A DNA stretch of 64,000 nt from Teleogryllus oceanicus (Eukaryota; Arthropoda; Insecta; Orthoptera; Gryllidae): assembly GCA_964035755.1 (NCBI GenBank), contig CAXIVR010000001.1, positions 85,033,709 through 85,097,708 on the forward strand, read 5' to 3'. Below the pieces are notes generated by a model. It was not told where the DNA came from. It saw nothing but the letters and a program-made list of their open reading frames with translations, and searched no databases. A program made the position numbers and the translations under genes. This document shows, one piece after another, positions 10,561-22,893 of the stretch. The number at the start of each line of letters is the position of its first letter. Positions within the stretch are counted from its first letter, which is position 1.

Positions 10561-11140
10561 TTGGGAATTTTTCATCAAAAAAAATTTCAAAAATTTTTCC
10601 GGAAGTCGTCAATAGCGGGGGAACATTTTTTTAAAAGAGCTTTGTTTCGCTTAGATGTAAGTCATTTTCGGCTATTTTTTTTGATGCCCATCTTAGTTTT
10701 TATAATAATCAACCGCGTAAAATGTTTTTTGGGGAAAATTTTAAATTTTGGGACTGGATCCGGTTGCAGAATTAATTTTTTCCCAAGGGTCAAAGCTTTC
10801 TGGGAAGTAGCATAACGTGAACTGACTGGGTTTGTACTAAATTTGGGCATTTTTCACTTTCACCTGGTTGCATCTTTTTCCTTTCTTGGTTTCTTTTTAA
10901 TTATTGGTATTAGTACTTACAGAAAGATGGTTTTTGGGGTTTTGTGGGCAGTGTTTTAAGAGCTACTGCCCTAAATATGTTGGGGGTAGCTGACCCTCCC
11001 GATAATTGCAATTATAAAGTTGAAAAATTAAACCTAGCGGCTGGGTTGTTGTTGGAATTGTCTTGGTTCCCTTTGGGACGTGCTGGGGTTAGTAGATGAT
11101 TAATTTGAGTTCCTGCTGTCGAATTTTTAGATTGTAGTTG

Positions 11141-12370
11141 ATTTTCCCCAACGGCTTTAGGTACATATTCTTATTCGTTAGCTTCCGCCATGTCTGGCGT
11201 ATATCACTATGTTCGGGGCTAGAGCCCAGAGGTGAGGGCTCACCTCTACCTCGCCAAATTATATTTACCTTTTCACTTATTAATAACAGAGGACACGGTA
11301 TTATAACTTGTCACTATCACAGTTTCAAACTACCAAAATGCTGGTTTCACTAACACTACGCACAATTGTACATTGATAGCTGGGGGTTGGGCTTTTCCAG
11401 AAAGCGATAAGAGCTGCCTCGGGCACGAAGCGTTCGCCTCGGCGGCTCGAACCCAACTGACTGAAATCGCTGTGAACCGACGTCGCATTTGTGATAGACA
11501 AAGCAGACTTGCGGTAGGGTTTGTCGGGATCCTCCCGTTTCATGCCCCTTTCTACCTTTTGTACTCTTCCCTCATAATCTTCATGATGATGATCATCATC
11601 ATCATCATCATCATCTACCATCTTCTTCTTTTTTCTTCTTCTTCTTTGGCATTTCCCAAGAATCGCAAAAAAAAGGTTTTTGCAAAATAACTTGTCCTGT
11701 TGGGATCGGGCCCCACCTTCTGATCTACCCCAATTACTCTTTCGTTGATCACTTTTCTTGATACAAGCGTGGGTGAAATGCGTTGAACATTGTCTCCAGA
11801 AAATTCTTTTAAATGCCGCATGTACGAATTGCCACGATTCGCACCCCCCCAAGATCGAACTAAAACCAAGCGTGGGTGAAAGGCGTTTCTTCTCTGTATG
11901 TGAGAAAGATTTCAAAACACGAAAACTTTCTCAAATATTTTTGGAGATATTGAATACATCTTTGGAAACCTTTGAATCAAACATTAAAATTAATCAAAAA
12001 TCCAATGAAACTTATGAAGAGACAATGCTAAGTCTTCTCTGTATGTGAGAAAGATTTCAAAAAAAATTATAGAAAATGTAAGCAAATGTACTGCAGAAAA
12101 TACATCAATAAATCATAAACTTATAATAATGTACTATTTATAAACTTGTTGGATAATAGTTCAGATACTAAACAATATCAAACAGTCTTTCGACATTCCA
12201 TTTACTTTTAAATTATACATTCGGTTTGTTGCCATTTACAATACGTAACTATGTAATATTACACCGATGGGGAAAATGTCTATACTTTCCCCTCTGTATC
12301 AAACGATTTACTTATTATTCATCCCAAAAAGGAACAGATGCTAAGTAAATATAACAAAATTCCCCAAAAA
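11141..12370. other. Mixed DNA with small repeats; unassigned long minus frame
   Basis: An (ATC)n run lies at about 11590-11617, next to TTC-rich sequence. A 196-codon minus frame spans 11325-11915, crosses the microsatellite as poly-Asp/His and matches no family I know. A 29-bp direct repeat (TTCTCTGTATGTGAGAAAGA core) occurs at about 11888 and 12033. AGCGTGGGTGAAA occurs at about 11766 and 11869. Confidence 0.35.
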
Positions 12371-12394
12371 AAATTCGTTACCTAAAAAAGGAAA

Positions 12395-12650
12395 GCTTGC
12401 AGGGGGAAAGGGGGGCCCCGGCCCCTTGCCCCGGTTCGCCGCCCCTGTCTGTTTTCCCCAGGGGCGCCAGCCCGGGGAGGAGAGTGGGGCGAGGGGGAGG
12501 GGGAAGGTTTCGGTGAAAAGAAAGGGGCGGGCGGTGGCGGCGGCGGGAGTGAAGGCGGGGGCGGCGGCACCACCACCCCCGGGCGCCGCCGCCGCCGCCG
12601 CCGCCGCCCTGGTGGGGGGGTTGCCCCCCGTTCAATTCCGCGAGGAGCCA
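12395..12650. other. GC-rich block with (GCC)n run
   Basis: About 250 bp of very GC-rich, CpG-rich DNA with sharp AT-rich edges. A (GCC)n run of about nine units lies at 12585-12611. Open frames on both strands are poly-Pro/Arg/Ala low complexity. It could be a promoter-type CpG island or an isolated GC-rich repeat. There is no supporting coding signal. Confidence 0.5.
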
Positions 12651-13552
12651 AAATTGGGAAACCAACCAAAGTGGTTTGAAAAAATTTTTAGGCCACTTCT
12701 GTTCTATGGGGCAAAATCCCGTGGTCGTTGAATAAAACACTGCACCGTGGTACTCACTGGCCACTCGCACATTGACGCTAAATTTGAAGAAAAGCGGAGA
12801 GTAAACATTTTTTGGGGGAGTTAGTGCGCAAAAAAAAGGGGAGAAATATATCCCCTGCATCGGGGGTTGAAATATTCCAGTTTTTTTCCTGCGAGAAGAA
12901 ACGTATCTATTTCAACGCAAGAAAATAATTAATGCAATCGCTATTATAATAATGTAAAAGCATTTATAGGGTATAAGATGAAAAATAAGAAAATATAGGT
13001 TATATTTTATACTGACGATGTCGTTGTACTAGCGGATAAACGAAAACTGTCTACACAGACAAACTCTACAAATTTTACTTACAATATAAAAATTTTTAAA
13101 ATTTGGGAAATTTAAAAACGATAAAAAAATGTTTAATCGTCAACAAGGAAACAAAGCGATGCAAGGATCCCATAAAAAGAACAGTGAGAGAATAAATAAT
13201 GTATAGAAATAAAAGTTATCACCTGTAACTATGAAGTATAACACCTAGCCGATATATCAGGAATTTCCGGATGCTTTAATGTTGTTATTTTGGAGAAATG
13301 AGTTTCAAAAAGTTAAGAAAAGTTGGCGTACATAAAACAGTTGTCTGCCAATTGCTTTCTTCCCGGAAAACTAGATCCGATACGTCTAAATCCAAGCAAA
13401 TGTTGGAAATAAATAAAGAAGAATTATTGCAAAACGTTTACGCAATAAATGAAATTATAAAAGTACAACATCCAATTACTAGACCAATGGGTAAAAGAAA
13501 GAAAGGAAGGAAGGAAGGAAAATGGGGCCAAACATATCGAAAATTGCTCTAG
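12651..13552. other. AT-rich DNA with an unrecognised 84-codon frame
   Basis: The frame at 13298-13552 (plus) encodes a lysine-rich peptide containing KSKQMLEINKEELLQN and no known motif. It ends at the edge of the foldback element. It may be a chance frame or part of that element. Confidence 0.25.
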
Positions 13553-14752
13553 ATAGAATCGTCAAGAACATACCGTGACAGTGTCCCGTAAGAAAGATCT
13601 ACACTGGGTCATCTAATAAACAGGTGGAAACAGAGCACAGAAGCTCCAGACACTGAAGAAGCCCCAGAGACTCCACAGAAAGAAGAAGAAAGGGAGCCAT
13701 TGTAATTATAATGATAAAATGAATTTCCTCGAGGTTATTTCGGTTAATTAATAATCATATCAGAAATAACTGATTACTGTTCTCAATAAGAAAAACTGAT
13801 TAGAGAATTACTCTGAACGAAAAACAGGTCATGGACGCATTCTGCTTTATCTGTGAACTACGTTACGGATTGGCAAGATTCTACTGAAGATTCGGAAATC
13901 AAGAGTACCGTTATGTGAGCGTACGGAAATCAAATCTATAAACATTTTTATCTAATTGTTGAAAATTATCCAAATCTTAATTTTTTATTTAATTTAACAA
14001 GATAATATCGTCTATGTCTCACATTATTCGCTAGTGTGATTCACGAAATAGGTCTCATTAAGGAAACCTCCCTGATATTTGCACTCCTAATTGTCAAGAT
14101 ATCCGTGATTATTTATTGGTGTCTTTAGTTAAAGTTATGTTTTTAGAATAAATACTAAAAACCTTCAAAGCTTAAGGGATTGTAGAGGAGTCGAAAACTA
14201 TCACTTTTTGGCCGTTGCCTCTGACAGGCAACCCTACATTCACAGATGTTCGGATGCAAGTAAATATGCATAAAAATCTTTTTTGGGGATCAAAAGGGGC
14301 CCCTGCTGAACATCTGTGCTTTAAAGAACATCCAAAATCAAAAGAAATGTCACATTTTAAAAATTTCCCGTTAAAAGAACAGTAATTATTTTTTCCACTT
14401 AATATTCAATAGCAAAAAGTAATTATTTTCGGAACTTTACGTGCACTACAAGTTTGTAACATTCACAGATAAAGCAGAATGCGTCCATGACTTGGTTTTT
14501 GTACAGAGTAATTCTCTAATCTGTTTTTTCTTATTAAGAACAGTAATTATTTATTTCTGATCATTATCATTAACCGAAATAATCTCAAGGAAATTCACTT
14601 TATCATTATAATTACAATAGCTTCTACTTCACCTTTCTGTAGTCTTAAAGAGTGTCTGGAGCTTCTGTGCTCTGTTTCCACCTCTTTATTAGATGACCCA
14701 GTGTAGATCTTTCTTACCGGACACTGTCATGGTGTGTTCTTGACGATTCTAT
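13553..14752. mobile_element. Foldback element, about 300-bp inverted arms
   Basis: The left arm (13553-13858) and right arm (about 14462-14752) are imperfect reverse complements. Landmarks in order are GATAGAATCGTCAAGAACA, AGAAAGATCTACACTGGGTC, AGAGCACAGAAGCTCCAGAC, ATTATAATGATAAA and GACGCATTCTGCTTTATCTG, each found inverted in the right arm. A 600-bp AT-rich spacer between them has no coding signal. The structure fits a foldback or long-TIR non-autonomous DNA transposon. It is clearly a different family from the one at 1269-1889. Confidence 0.75.
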
Positions 14753-14924
14753 AGTAGAAGAAAAGCATTGAAAAAATAGTAAACCCTTAATTCAAAAAAA
14801 AACAATAACTATGTCTAATACGTTGTAGCTAACGTATCATAACTAAAGTGAAATGAAAATTACATTTTTTTTATTTAAAACCAAGTAACTAGTAACGTCA
14901 TGTTAAAACTTTTTAAAAATTGTT

Positions 14925-15105
14925 TTAAAAAAAAACAACACCCCCTCAGGCTCCTCTGATCTGGGGTCACCCAGAACGCGAGGCCCTCCGCGACAACAGA
15001 TAAAAGTGGAGAAACAACCAACCCCGGCGGGTCTCAAACCCCCGGCCCCTTGGACCAAGGCGTTGGAAACCAAAAACCTTACCCACCCGGCCATCCAGGT
15101 CGGCC
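14925..15105 (-). mobile_element. tRNA-Leu-like headed SINE
   Basis: Read on minus from about 15105: TGGATGGCCGGGTGGGTAAG resembles the A-box arm of a leucine/serine tRNA (GGCCGAGTGGTTAAGG). A variable-arm-like region follows, then GGGGGTTTGAGACCC (box B GGTTCGANTCC). Next comes a GC-rich body and a T/A-rich end near 14925. The acceptor stem is not convincing and the element is diverged, so it is a SINE head rather than a working tRNA gene. Confidence 0.65.
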
Positions 15106-17096
15106 AGTATTTTAAAAGGCAGCAAGTAGCTCCAACTTTTCCCAGTTCATCACGGAAATGCACGTTGATGATTAAATGTTTCACCAACAAAAAATGATAT
15201 TTTGTGTGGTTTGCTCAGAGACAACTATTTTTGTTTTGACAATGTGTTCCCGACAATTTACTACCGTTTCTTACATATTTAAGTTTCAACTACGAAAAAT
15301 TTCTACCAATAAGAATAAAAGTTCAATAGATTATAAAACATTAGTAATGTAATTTTATATTTTTATTTGAGTTGGATACCCCCTGTTATTTTTACGGTGT
15401 ATATTGGAGGACGTTTTGTACTGTATTTGTAAGAGCAACAAAAAACAAAATAATGCTATTTAGCTAAAAAAAATAACACAGCTGGTGAAAAAATTTTTGA
15501 AGGGGGCCCGTCAGTTTGCTTTAAAAGGCGGAAAAATTTAAAGGTTTTCCAATTTTAATTTTTTTTCCCGGGCCCCAAGACCATTTTGGCAACCTTTTAA
15601 CCCTTTTTCAGGGTCTTAAAACCAGTCTAAAAAAAAAGGGGTGATATTCTAAAAGTATTCTATACTAATTTGTAAGATGAGAATGAGAATGTATTTGCAT
15701 TCGTAGGGCATTTGTCTAGAATTTCAAGATATTACAAAAATGTCTTTTCCAGATATACATATGTTTTGGAAAAAATTTTTCCCCATTTTTAAAAGTGTAT
15801 GAAAGTAAAAACGTATATCCACGCACCACGCGTTCTTAATACAGGAAGGTAATCTTTCTGGTGGACTCATACATCCATAATTCAACGAAGCGTGAAGTAC
15901 TTCGTTTTCCTCTAATTACGCGACATCCTTCAATAATCGAAAAATGTTATACCAGGTTACATCTGAATCCGGAAAAAGAATTGGAAGTTCCTCTTTAAAT
16001 TTTCAATAACGCATGCCATTCGTCGGCGAGGACGGTCTCCTTGAACTACAAATGAATTTTTCCCTATCTTTATTACTAATCTACTTTGCAAATTTGGAAT
16101 ATATACATAAATTGACAAAAACCAAGCACCTCTGAGCGCGTAAGTTATGCTAAAGGGTTCGGTAGATACCCTGAAATACTTGAAAATACAAAAGCAACTA
16201 AATGTTTTCAATTTTGATTGGAAAATAAAAAAGTTTTATTATGATAATCTGAATTTCACGCCTGAAAAAGGGTCTTATTTTTCTTATTGTCGTTCCCGTT
16301 ACCCCGGCGACGTCATGGCGAGGAATAAAGAATCTTCAGGAATACACGCGTGCCCCGTTTGAGAACACCCAATTTTTTCTAACCCCCCTCCCCCATTTTC
16401 TACGTGCTCAACAGCAGCTTGTCCACTGCTGTATGCTTAACAGCTTTCCATTAAAAAGTAGTTAAAAAAGTAATTTCCATCAAATTTTAAATCATTAAAT
16501 TTTTTTTGAGATATTTCAATGTGTCTATTTAAATGGACCACCCTGAATGCAAATTTTGCAAATAAAGGTGCTTTTTCTCTGAATATGATACATCTGACCT
16601 CGCCTCAAATGGGCAGGTTTGTCTCTTAGACGATGCATCGGTAAACGTACGTTCCGTCACATCTGCCGAGAACTTAAGCGTGGATACATCAGAGTAGATG
16701 TCCATTTGAGCAGTAGTTTCCTGATTCAGCTTGCAAGAGTTCACGCTACGTAGAACAGTCCTGATTACTTAAAGACCACTCTTTGCTACCAAGGACGCAG
16801 ACATGCACACAAACTGGTTGGGCTACAACAGCCAATGTTTTCTCGTGCTACTGATGTCTGTTATATAACATAATACTGCGACTTTTAGCCTCCCAACATT
16901 TCAGCCGTCTCATGAAAACTCAAAACAAACCGAAGTGCGGGAGGTTCGAAAAAGTACACAACTACAATTTTTAAAAATTCAAACGTGCACTGAAAATGAT
17001 AAATTTGCAATGTGCATTTTATTCAATCTTAATGCATTATTTACCATTTGATCTGTATAAATGTGTATAAACAATTTTAAAATAAAATTGTATTGA
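15106..17096. other. AT-rich DNA, no gene recognised
   Basis: Short chance frames only. 15480-15640 is rich in homopolymer runs, with probable consensus errors. Confidence 0.3.
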
Positions 17097-17512
17097 AACC
17101 CCGGGGTCAATGCCCCCCATCTCGATCGGGTTTTTTTCGCCCTTTTTGATCCATTGAAAAATGCTGAGAGGGCCCCCTTTTTTTTTGTTTCTGGACAAAA
17201 ATGAATTTTCATTTTCTGCGCACGTTTTTGTTAAATTGGAAATACAATTATTCAAATTATCGTTTCCATGTTGTCGCGGCAGGAAGTAATATTCCGAAGG
17301 ACAACATGGATAGGAGCCAAAATTTATTGCCTTTTTGTCCTTCAAAATAGATTTTATTACATGGGAGCTTTTTTTCAAAATTTATGTAGTATATGACTTA
17401 GTGTAGGGATTACAGAATTTTGAAAAGGGCACACAATTCACTTTTCCCAATAGCACGTCATACGCAGTTTTAACTGTTTTTTACGTAAAATAAATAAAAT
17501 AAAAAAATAAAA
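17097..17512 (+). mobile_element. VNTR retroposon family copy (single VNTR unit)
   Basis: One of at least six copies of a dispersed family. It starts near GGGTCAATGCCCCCCATCTC and passes through TTGATCCATTGAAAAATGCT and ATTATTCAAATTATCGTTTC. The GTTGTCGCGGCAGGAAGTAA block follows, then one VNTR unit with ATTTTATTACATGGGAG. It continues with GTCATACGCAGTTTTAACTG and ends in GTAAAATAAATAAAATAAAA, an A-rich tail, which defines the plus sense. There is no protein, no tRNA head and no terminal inverted repeat. A non-autonomous retroposon is the best guess. Confidence 0.75.
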
Positions 17513-17841
17513 TAAAATTAATAAAAGAAGAAAATTAAAGAAGAAAGAAAGAAAAGAAAATTTAAAGAAGCAAGAAGTATTTCCTTCAAGATGTTGAACT
17601 TAATCGCTTAAGCTCCTGAGTCGCATGACATGACCACTTGCATATAATGCTAATACCGGGATACAGGCCCACAAATGATTCTTAATCTATCGGTGAATAT
17701 GGAACCTAACACACGTCTCAGATGTTTTAATGAAAATCGAACATAAGCGAGAATACCTCTCGAAAGAAGTTTCGTAGAAAAATATGAAGGTTTGGTAATA
17801 CAAGGTTTGCTTTTAAAAAGAAGTGAATTTTTGGGAAAAAG

Positions 17842-17985
17842 GGTTTAAAAAAGGGTACCCCCGGATAAGATGGTAAAAATTTCCCCTAAACCAAATGACT
17901 TAGGAGTGGTTACAATATAATTCTAACGTAAACATACTATTTTTGAAAGGTTTCTTAGCCCCCGTCCCACCACTCACACCCATCA
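17842..17985 (+). mobile_element. Single arm of the 1.27-kb palindromic MITE family
   Basis: Matches the 1269 element arm from its outer end: TACCCCCGGATAAGATGGTA, CCTAAACCAAATGACTTAGG, then CCCGTCCCACCACTCACAC. It ends where SINE A begins, so it is either truncated or disrupted by that SINE. Confidence 0.8.
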
Positions 17986-18475
17986 TGCATCTTTGCTCCG
18001 GAGTAGCGGTGATCTTGCCCCGTTGAATGGTGAGATCCGACTCCGACCTACCGTCGGCAAACAAACAGAGTTTTCCTAACCAGGGATCTCCAATCAGTGG
18101 GGCACCGCCCCAGCTGGGACAAACTGTATTCTCCCGGATGGTCTCCCAGCATAAATGGTAGTGTAGCGCGTGTAAATGTAAGTGTGTGTAAGGGGTAGAA
18201 TATGACAAGAAATGGGAAGGAAAGATTGCGCCCCGGGCCCTTTTCCCTTTTTGAAAAAAGTACTGCCCCGGAATTCGCCACGATTAATCGGAAACCACAA
18301 AAACTCCGATCAGAGCAGTTGACCCCCAAAACCCCCCCAGTCAGTGACAGAATTCGATCTAAATATTTAGCTCGTGTCGAAACTCCTGCCACCGTCGGGA
18401 CTCGTACCTAAAGCTTCCCGATCAGAGGCATTGCAGTGACATTAGTTGCTGCCCTGAGCGTCCTCTGCGGGTTCT
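17986..18475 (-). mobile_element. SINE A copy with tRNA-like head
   Basis: The head lies at the right end. On minus, GGGCAGCAACTAATGTCACT (A-box side) is followed by GGTACGAGTCCCGACG (box B GGTTCGANTCC with one mismatch). The body follows leftward through the GAAAGATTGCGCCCCGGGCC, GACAAACTGTATTCTCCCGG and GGTGAGATCCGACTCCGACC blocks shared with the other copies. This is the clearest evidence that the family is a tRNA-derived SINE of roughly 450-600 bp. Confidence 0.75.
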
Positions 18476-19676
18476 CAAATTTGAATTGCCATCGGAATTT
18501 CGACATCACTTTTTTCAACACTCAATATACTATGTATTTACTTCACGTACACTAGTATACTATAAAATGAAACATCTTTTTCGGTATCAGAAGCCTTTAA
18601 AAACGGATATTTCTGTCAAAATCTAAGTTGGTTTTTGCATTACATAACTTTCTTTAAACTACGTCCATACATCACATACACGTACTTGATAAATACGTAA
18701 TATAAGAGTAAGTAAAAGAAAGTGAAATATTGTTGAGATGAAGAGTTAATTAAGGACTTACTGATTTTTATATTCTCTCGTGTAAAAATTGAAATCACAG
18801 CTAGAAATTTCAACAGTTAATCAGCATGTTAAAAATATTTTTAAATATTGATAATATATTTGACTCTTCCGGATAAATTCTAGATCTCTCTGTGAGTGCG
18901 GAAACGCTGAAGACAATAAATAATACTACATAAAGTCTACATCTCGTCACTCGGATGGATTCATGCTCATTGGGAAGTGAGCACATTCAGCTGATTAGGT
19001 TGTATCATGTCTCTTATTTATAATTCACCATTAGTTTTCTTAAATTTTATCAATTCTACCAAATTTACTAAATTCTTTCAGTAATATATTTGGCGGGTTT
19101 ATTTTTTAAATTAAAACGTTAAGGTGTCGAAAAAGACGCCCTGAAAATAATGCTAATAAAAAATTTACGTCTTCTACTTTTCTATTTACATGACACAAAC
19201 CCTTTTACTAATCTATTTGAAATAAAATAATATTAATCTTAAGAAAAATATTACAGGTGTAATTAAGTATATATATGGTGAACGATATACATCAGAATCC
19301 AAATCAGAGTCCTGAGACGTTTAGCATTTCGGTGAGCTAATATATGCACCATGCAGCAACCACTTGAATACGTTCTAAACGTAATTTCCTAAATTGTAAT
19401 ATCATAAATGTCAGGAGTCCACTGTTTCTTCGGAATAATTTACCAAAATATTCTGAATGGATATTTAAAGAATATGCAAATGTTGGATATTTTCAATATA
19501 TGATTCAACAAAAAAACAATTCAAACCACACACAGAAATCTGCATTTACCTCTCCCTCACATTAATTTAAATTAATTTTGCTTTCGTGTTCCTCTGAGAA
19601 TACCATCAAATGCACAACCTTTGGAGAATTGTTAGAATTCGTTTCAAGACTCGCCTAAAATCTGCTAAAATTTCTA
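18476..19676. other. AT-rich DNA, nothing seen
   Basis: No gene, RNA or repeat recognised. Confidence 0.4.
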
Positions 19677-19783
19677 AAGATATCTGTCATGTGGCTGTCT
19701 ACCGGCGGGCCGCAAGCACCAGGTCACACAATTCAGAATAAAAACCCGCCGAGGCGCAGTGCCAGCCATATGAGAGATATCTT
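19677..19783. repeat. Small hairpin element, 107 bp
   Basis: The ends AAGATATCTGTCATGTGGCTG and its imperfect inverse GCCATATGAGAGATATCTT flank a GC-rich core. In the core GGCGGG can pair with CCCGCC. The sharply GC-rich stem in AT-rich surroundings suggests a tiny MITE or a structured remnant. Confidence 0.5.
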
Positions 19784-22045
19784 CGAAATATCAGTGACAC
19801 ATTACACATTTTTTAAATAATTATATCGTAACATAGATCTATTTTAATTCTCTCGTCTATATCATCTTACATTATTGTGCATTTGCTGCTTAACTCAGAC
19901 GATATAATTATAATACAGAGTTCAAGTAAGAAAATAAATAAATAATGAGAGAGAAGTATACCTAACTCTTTTAAAGTTTCTTCAATAAAAGTCAATATAT
20001 GAAATTGACAACTTTGAAATTTATTTATATAAAACGAAATTTTAAACGGCAAAGCAGATATAATGATTGTGTGGTCAAACACGTGGAATCATTCTTGACA
20101 CTCTTTTCAAACAAAAACAAGCACTACTTTGAAACACTTAAAGTACTCGTCTACCTGAGTTTAAAAATTTTTATTTCGAGCATATATCTCAATTTAATCA
20201 TGATTACTTGTTGTATTAGGTAATAACAAAGTCAAAAATATTTTTTTAATTATTTTATTTATTTCAGTCCATATGTCCGTTTTTCCTTCCGAAACAGGGT
20301 AAAATATGAAACACGTTTTGAGGATTCCTTTAAAATTGATACTTGGATTATTCTTTAGTATCTAAACCTGAATTTGAATATTCATAAGGAACTTATATGC
20401 ACTTTGCAGGGGATTGAATTACAACTTCAAAAAATTAGAACTTGTAACAATATCAATTAACAGAGTAATTTATTTTAATTTGCATTCCTACAAAAATTTA
20501 AATTAAGGAAAAATTTATTTGCTATTAAATAAATAAATAATCATCAATATATCTTTAAAATTAGAAGAGCTATTATGTTTCAAGTCCTGCCAAACAAGAG
20601 AAAAAGTAACTTTAGGCAAAAGCCAGATTAAGATTACTTAGCTCTAAAATTGGTCGATTGTGAACATTATTTCCCTAACTACAAGATAGAATTTGTCCAA
20701 AAGGATATTCTGATTTTGATGTGACAACATCAAGATTTTAGTTTAAAGTGCATTTTAAACATTTTTTCACAAAATAATCTTAATTTTTCTTCCAATTTTT
20801 AGAATCATTGCCACTAAAACTTGCAAATGTACTTGGGACTGGATAGGGCCTCCGCATTTGGGAAATTTTACGAATAAAAAAAAAAACTAACAAACTTCCA
20901 AACAAATTGTTTTAAGCATTGAAAAATACAGATCTCAAAGCAAAGCAAATATTGAAAAAAAATCCATTTTTTAACGGAAAAGATATTTTGAAGTAGACGA
21001 GTACCTTAATAAATGGCGTAATTTTGGTAAATTATCCTGTTCCATCGTTGAATGGTTGACAATATAAGGAAAATTTTCCAGTTGTTCTTTTTTAGCACTA
21101 AATTCCACCTTGATCAATATTAAGACCATGACATTTTTTAACCTGGTAAATGCGGATACACAACGGATATTTCAATCAATTTTACTTTCTCACCTTTCCG
21201 TGTACGTAGTAAAGAGCAAGTATTGTGATTCGGAACGGATTTTAAAAGGGAAAAACTCTTTCGCCCAAAAGGGGTAACAAAAAAGTAATAAATCTTGTTC
21301 ATATATGCTCTTCCTTCCTAAATATGATTAATATGAAGAATTCCCTACCCCCAAATTTGATGTAAAAAATACTTTGTGTCATGGATAAAAAAAATTTGGG
21401 TTAAGAAAAACGTCTTTCCTTTTCCCTTGATCATTGTTAAAGCCTCAACCGTTCACACGATTTTCTCTACTTGATATTCCCCGATCAATCTAAAAGAACT
21501 CGAGGGCCTGCAAGTTTCAAGCGGATATTTTGAAATTTAGTGTTTCTTTACATAAAGTGTAAACAACATTTTCAAAATGTTCTCAAGAGTGTCTCCAAAT
21601 ATTGTGTTTAAACTGCTGTTATTAAAAAGTTAAAGGAAAAAAAGATCTCGTTTCCATTGAAATTTTCAAATTTTCGATAATTGAAAAGTTCAAAATTTCT
21701 TCGGCGTCTTCCTACAAAAATGAACGAAAATGCTTTCTTTTACATTCTCTAAAACAATCTTGAAACATTCCTGGCGAGACCCTCGACTTGTCGTCGTGCC
21801 TCGGGACCGAGGGTAAGCCACTGCAATGGCAAATTCTGGGGCAAGCGTCTCGATCTACAGAGGGCGACAGCTCATCTCACGTTATTAGATAAGATTAATA
21901 TGTTTCACTTAGCTAAAACAATGATGATCCATATTTTGGTCAATAACTTTCAATTTAAAATTTTTTACCACCAGCTGTTTAAATTTTGCCCTTTAATAAA
22001 GTTTTTTTTTTTTGGGTAAAAAGCACGGTTTTGCAGTATTTGCAA
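19784..22045. other. AT-rich DNA, no gene recognised
   Basis: A GC-richer patch at about 21770-21870, including CCTCGACTTGTCGTCGTGCC, could not be assigned. Elsewhere nothing is visible. Confidence 0.35.
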
Positions 22046-22065
22046 TAAAATTAATAATAAAAAAA

Positions 22066-22107
<42 letters not shown>
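22046..22107. repeat. (AAT)n microsatellite
   Basis: A trinucleotide run ending in poly-A. It lies beside an unassigned minus frame. Confidence 0.95.
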
Positions 22108-22284
22108 CAGGTTATGCTCAACGGAAGGGAAACAATTGAGAATAATGGGATGTAAAATTCTTGCTGGAACGGAAAAATTGCGACGACATAACAATTTTTG
22201 AAAATTTGTTCCTAATCTCTTGAAAAAAAACATCTTAGTGTGGAAAAGTACCATACTTTTTCGGTCCCAAACCCTCCCACCGTC

Positions 22285-22690
22285 TTAAAAAATGAACCCA
22301 TGAAGATGTACTGGGATAGGAGATTAGAACAGTTTAAAATCACCGAATAGACCAGACATTATAGTGCTAAAAAAAACCAAAGGGAAGGAAGTCACCACCA
22401 TCGATATTACGGTACCACTATCACATAATTCCACCCCCTTAAAATTAACAAAGCCCAAAATACCAAAGAGCTAGCAGATGAGATAAAGAAGATTTGGAAA
22501 AAAAAAGGTTCAGATCCGTCCCCGGGAAAATTTTCTACAACCGGAATAAAAACCAAAATCCTCATCAAACATCTGAAAAGAATTGAATATAAAGCATATC
22601 CCTAGGAACAGTAAAAAAAATCAGTCATTCTAGACACCTGTAAATTGTCAGAAAAACTGTCACTGATGTGTCTGATATGAAAAAGGTTAG
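22285..22690 (+). pseudogene. C-terminal tail of a non-LTR retrotransposon polyprotein
   Basis: The plus-strand translation, with two or more frame breaks, gives MYWDRRL, then VTTIDITVPLSHN (positions about 22391-22430). It continues with IPKYQELADEIKKIWKKK, then FSTTGI (consensus SATGI), then SVILDTC (consensus AVILDTC). I recognise this series as the domain downstream of RT in LINE polyproteins common in insects and other arthropods. Its clade is not resolved here. No upstream RT is present, so the copy is strongly 5' truncated. Confidence 0.7.
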
Positions 22691-22807
22691 GGTCCGGGAA
22701 ATAAATGAAGATCTTGCTCGTTACTTTTCTGAGCCTTCGAATGACCCTTCCCCAATGACATCTGTGGGGGGAATTTCCCCCCGGCGTGGGAAAAATTCAT
22801 AAGTCAT

Positions 22808-22811
22808 AAAA

Positions 22812-22889
<78 letters not shown>

Positions 22890-22893
22890 TTTA
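22808..22893. repeat. (AAT)n microsatellite
   Basis: About 28 trinucleotide units, nearly perfect. Confidence 0.98.

Larger units (their letters stand above)
6930..11140 (-). mobile_element. Decayed Jockey-like LINE
   Basis: About 4.2 kb with strong strand asymmetry: the plus strand is G/T rich, so the sense strand is A/C rich, as is usual for LINEs. Remnants appear in the correct order on the minus strand: ORF1 with a zinc-knuckle-like region (about 10.3-10.6 kb), endonuclease (about 9.56-9.88 kb) and reverse transcriptase (about 7.69-8.31 kb). Every domain is broken by frameshifts and stops. The length fits a near-full Jockey-clade element. The ends are approximate because no clean 3' tail or target duplication can be seen. 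Confidence 0.75.

Noticed and set aside
11325..11915. A 196-codon minus frame with poly-Asp/His
   Set aside because: The acidic run is the translation of an (ATC)n microsatellite and the flanks match nothing known. Kept only as a note.
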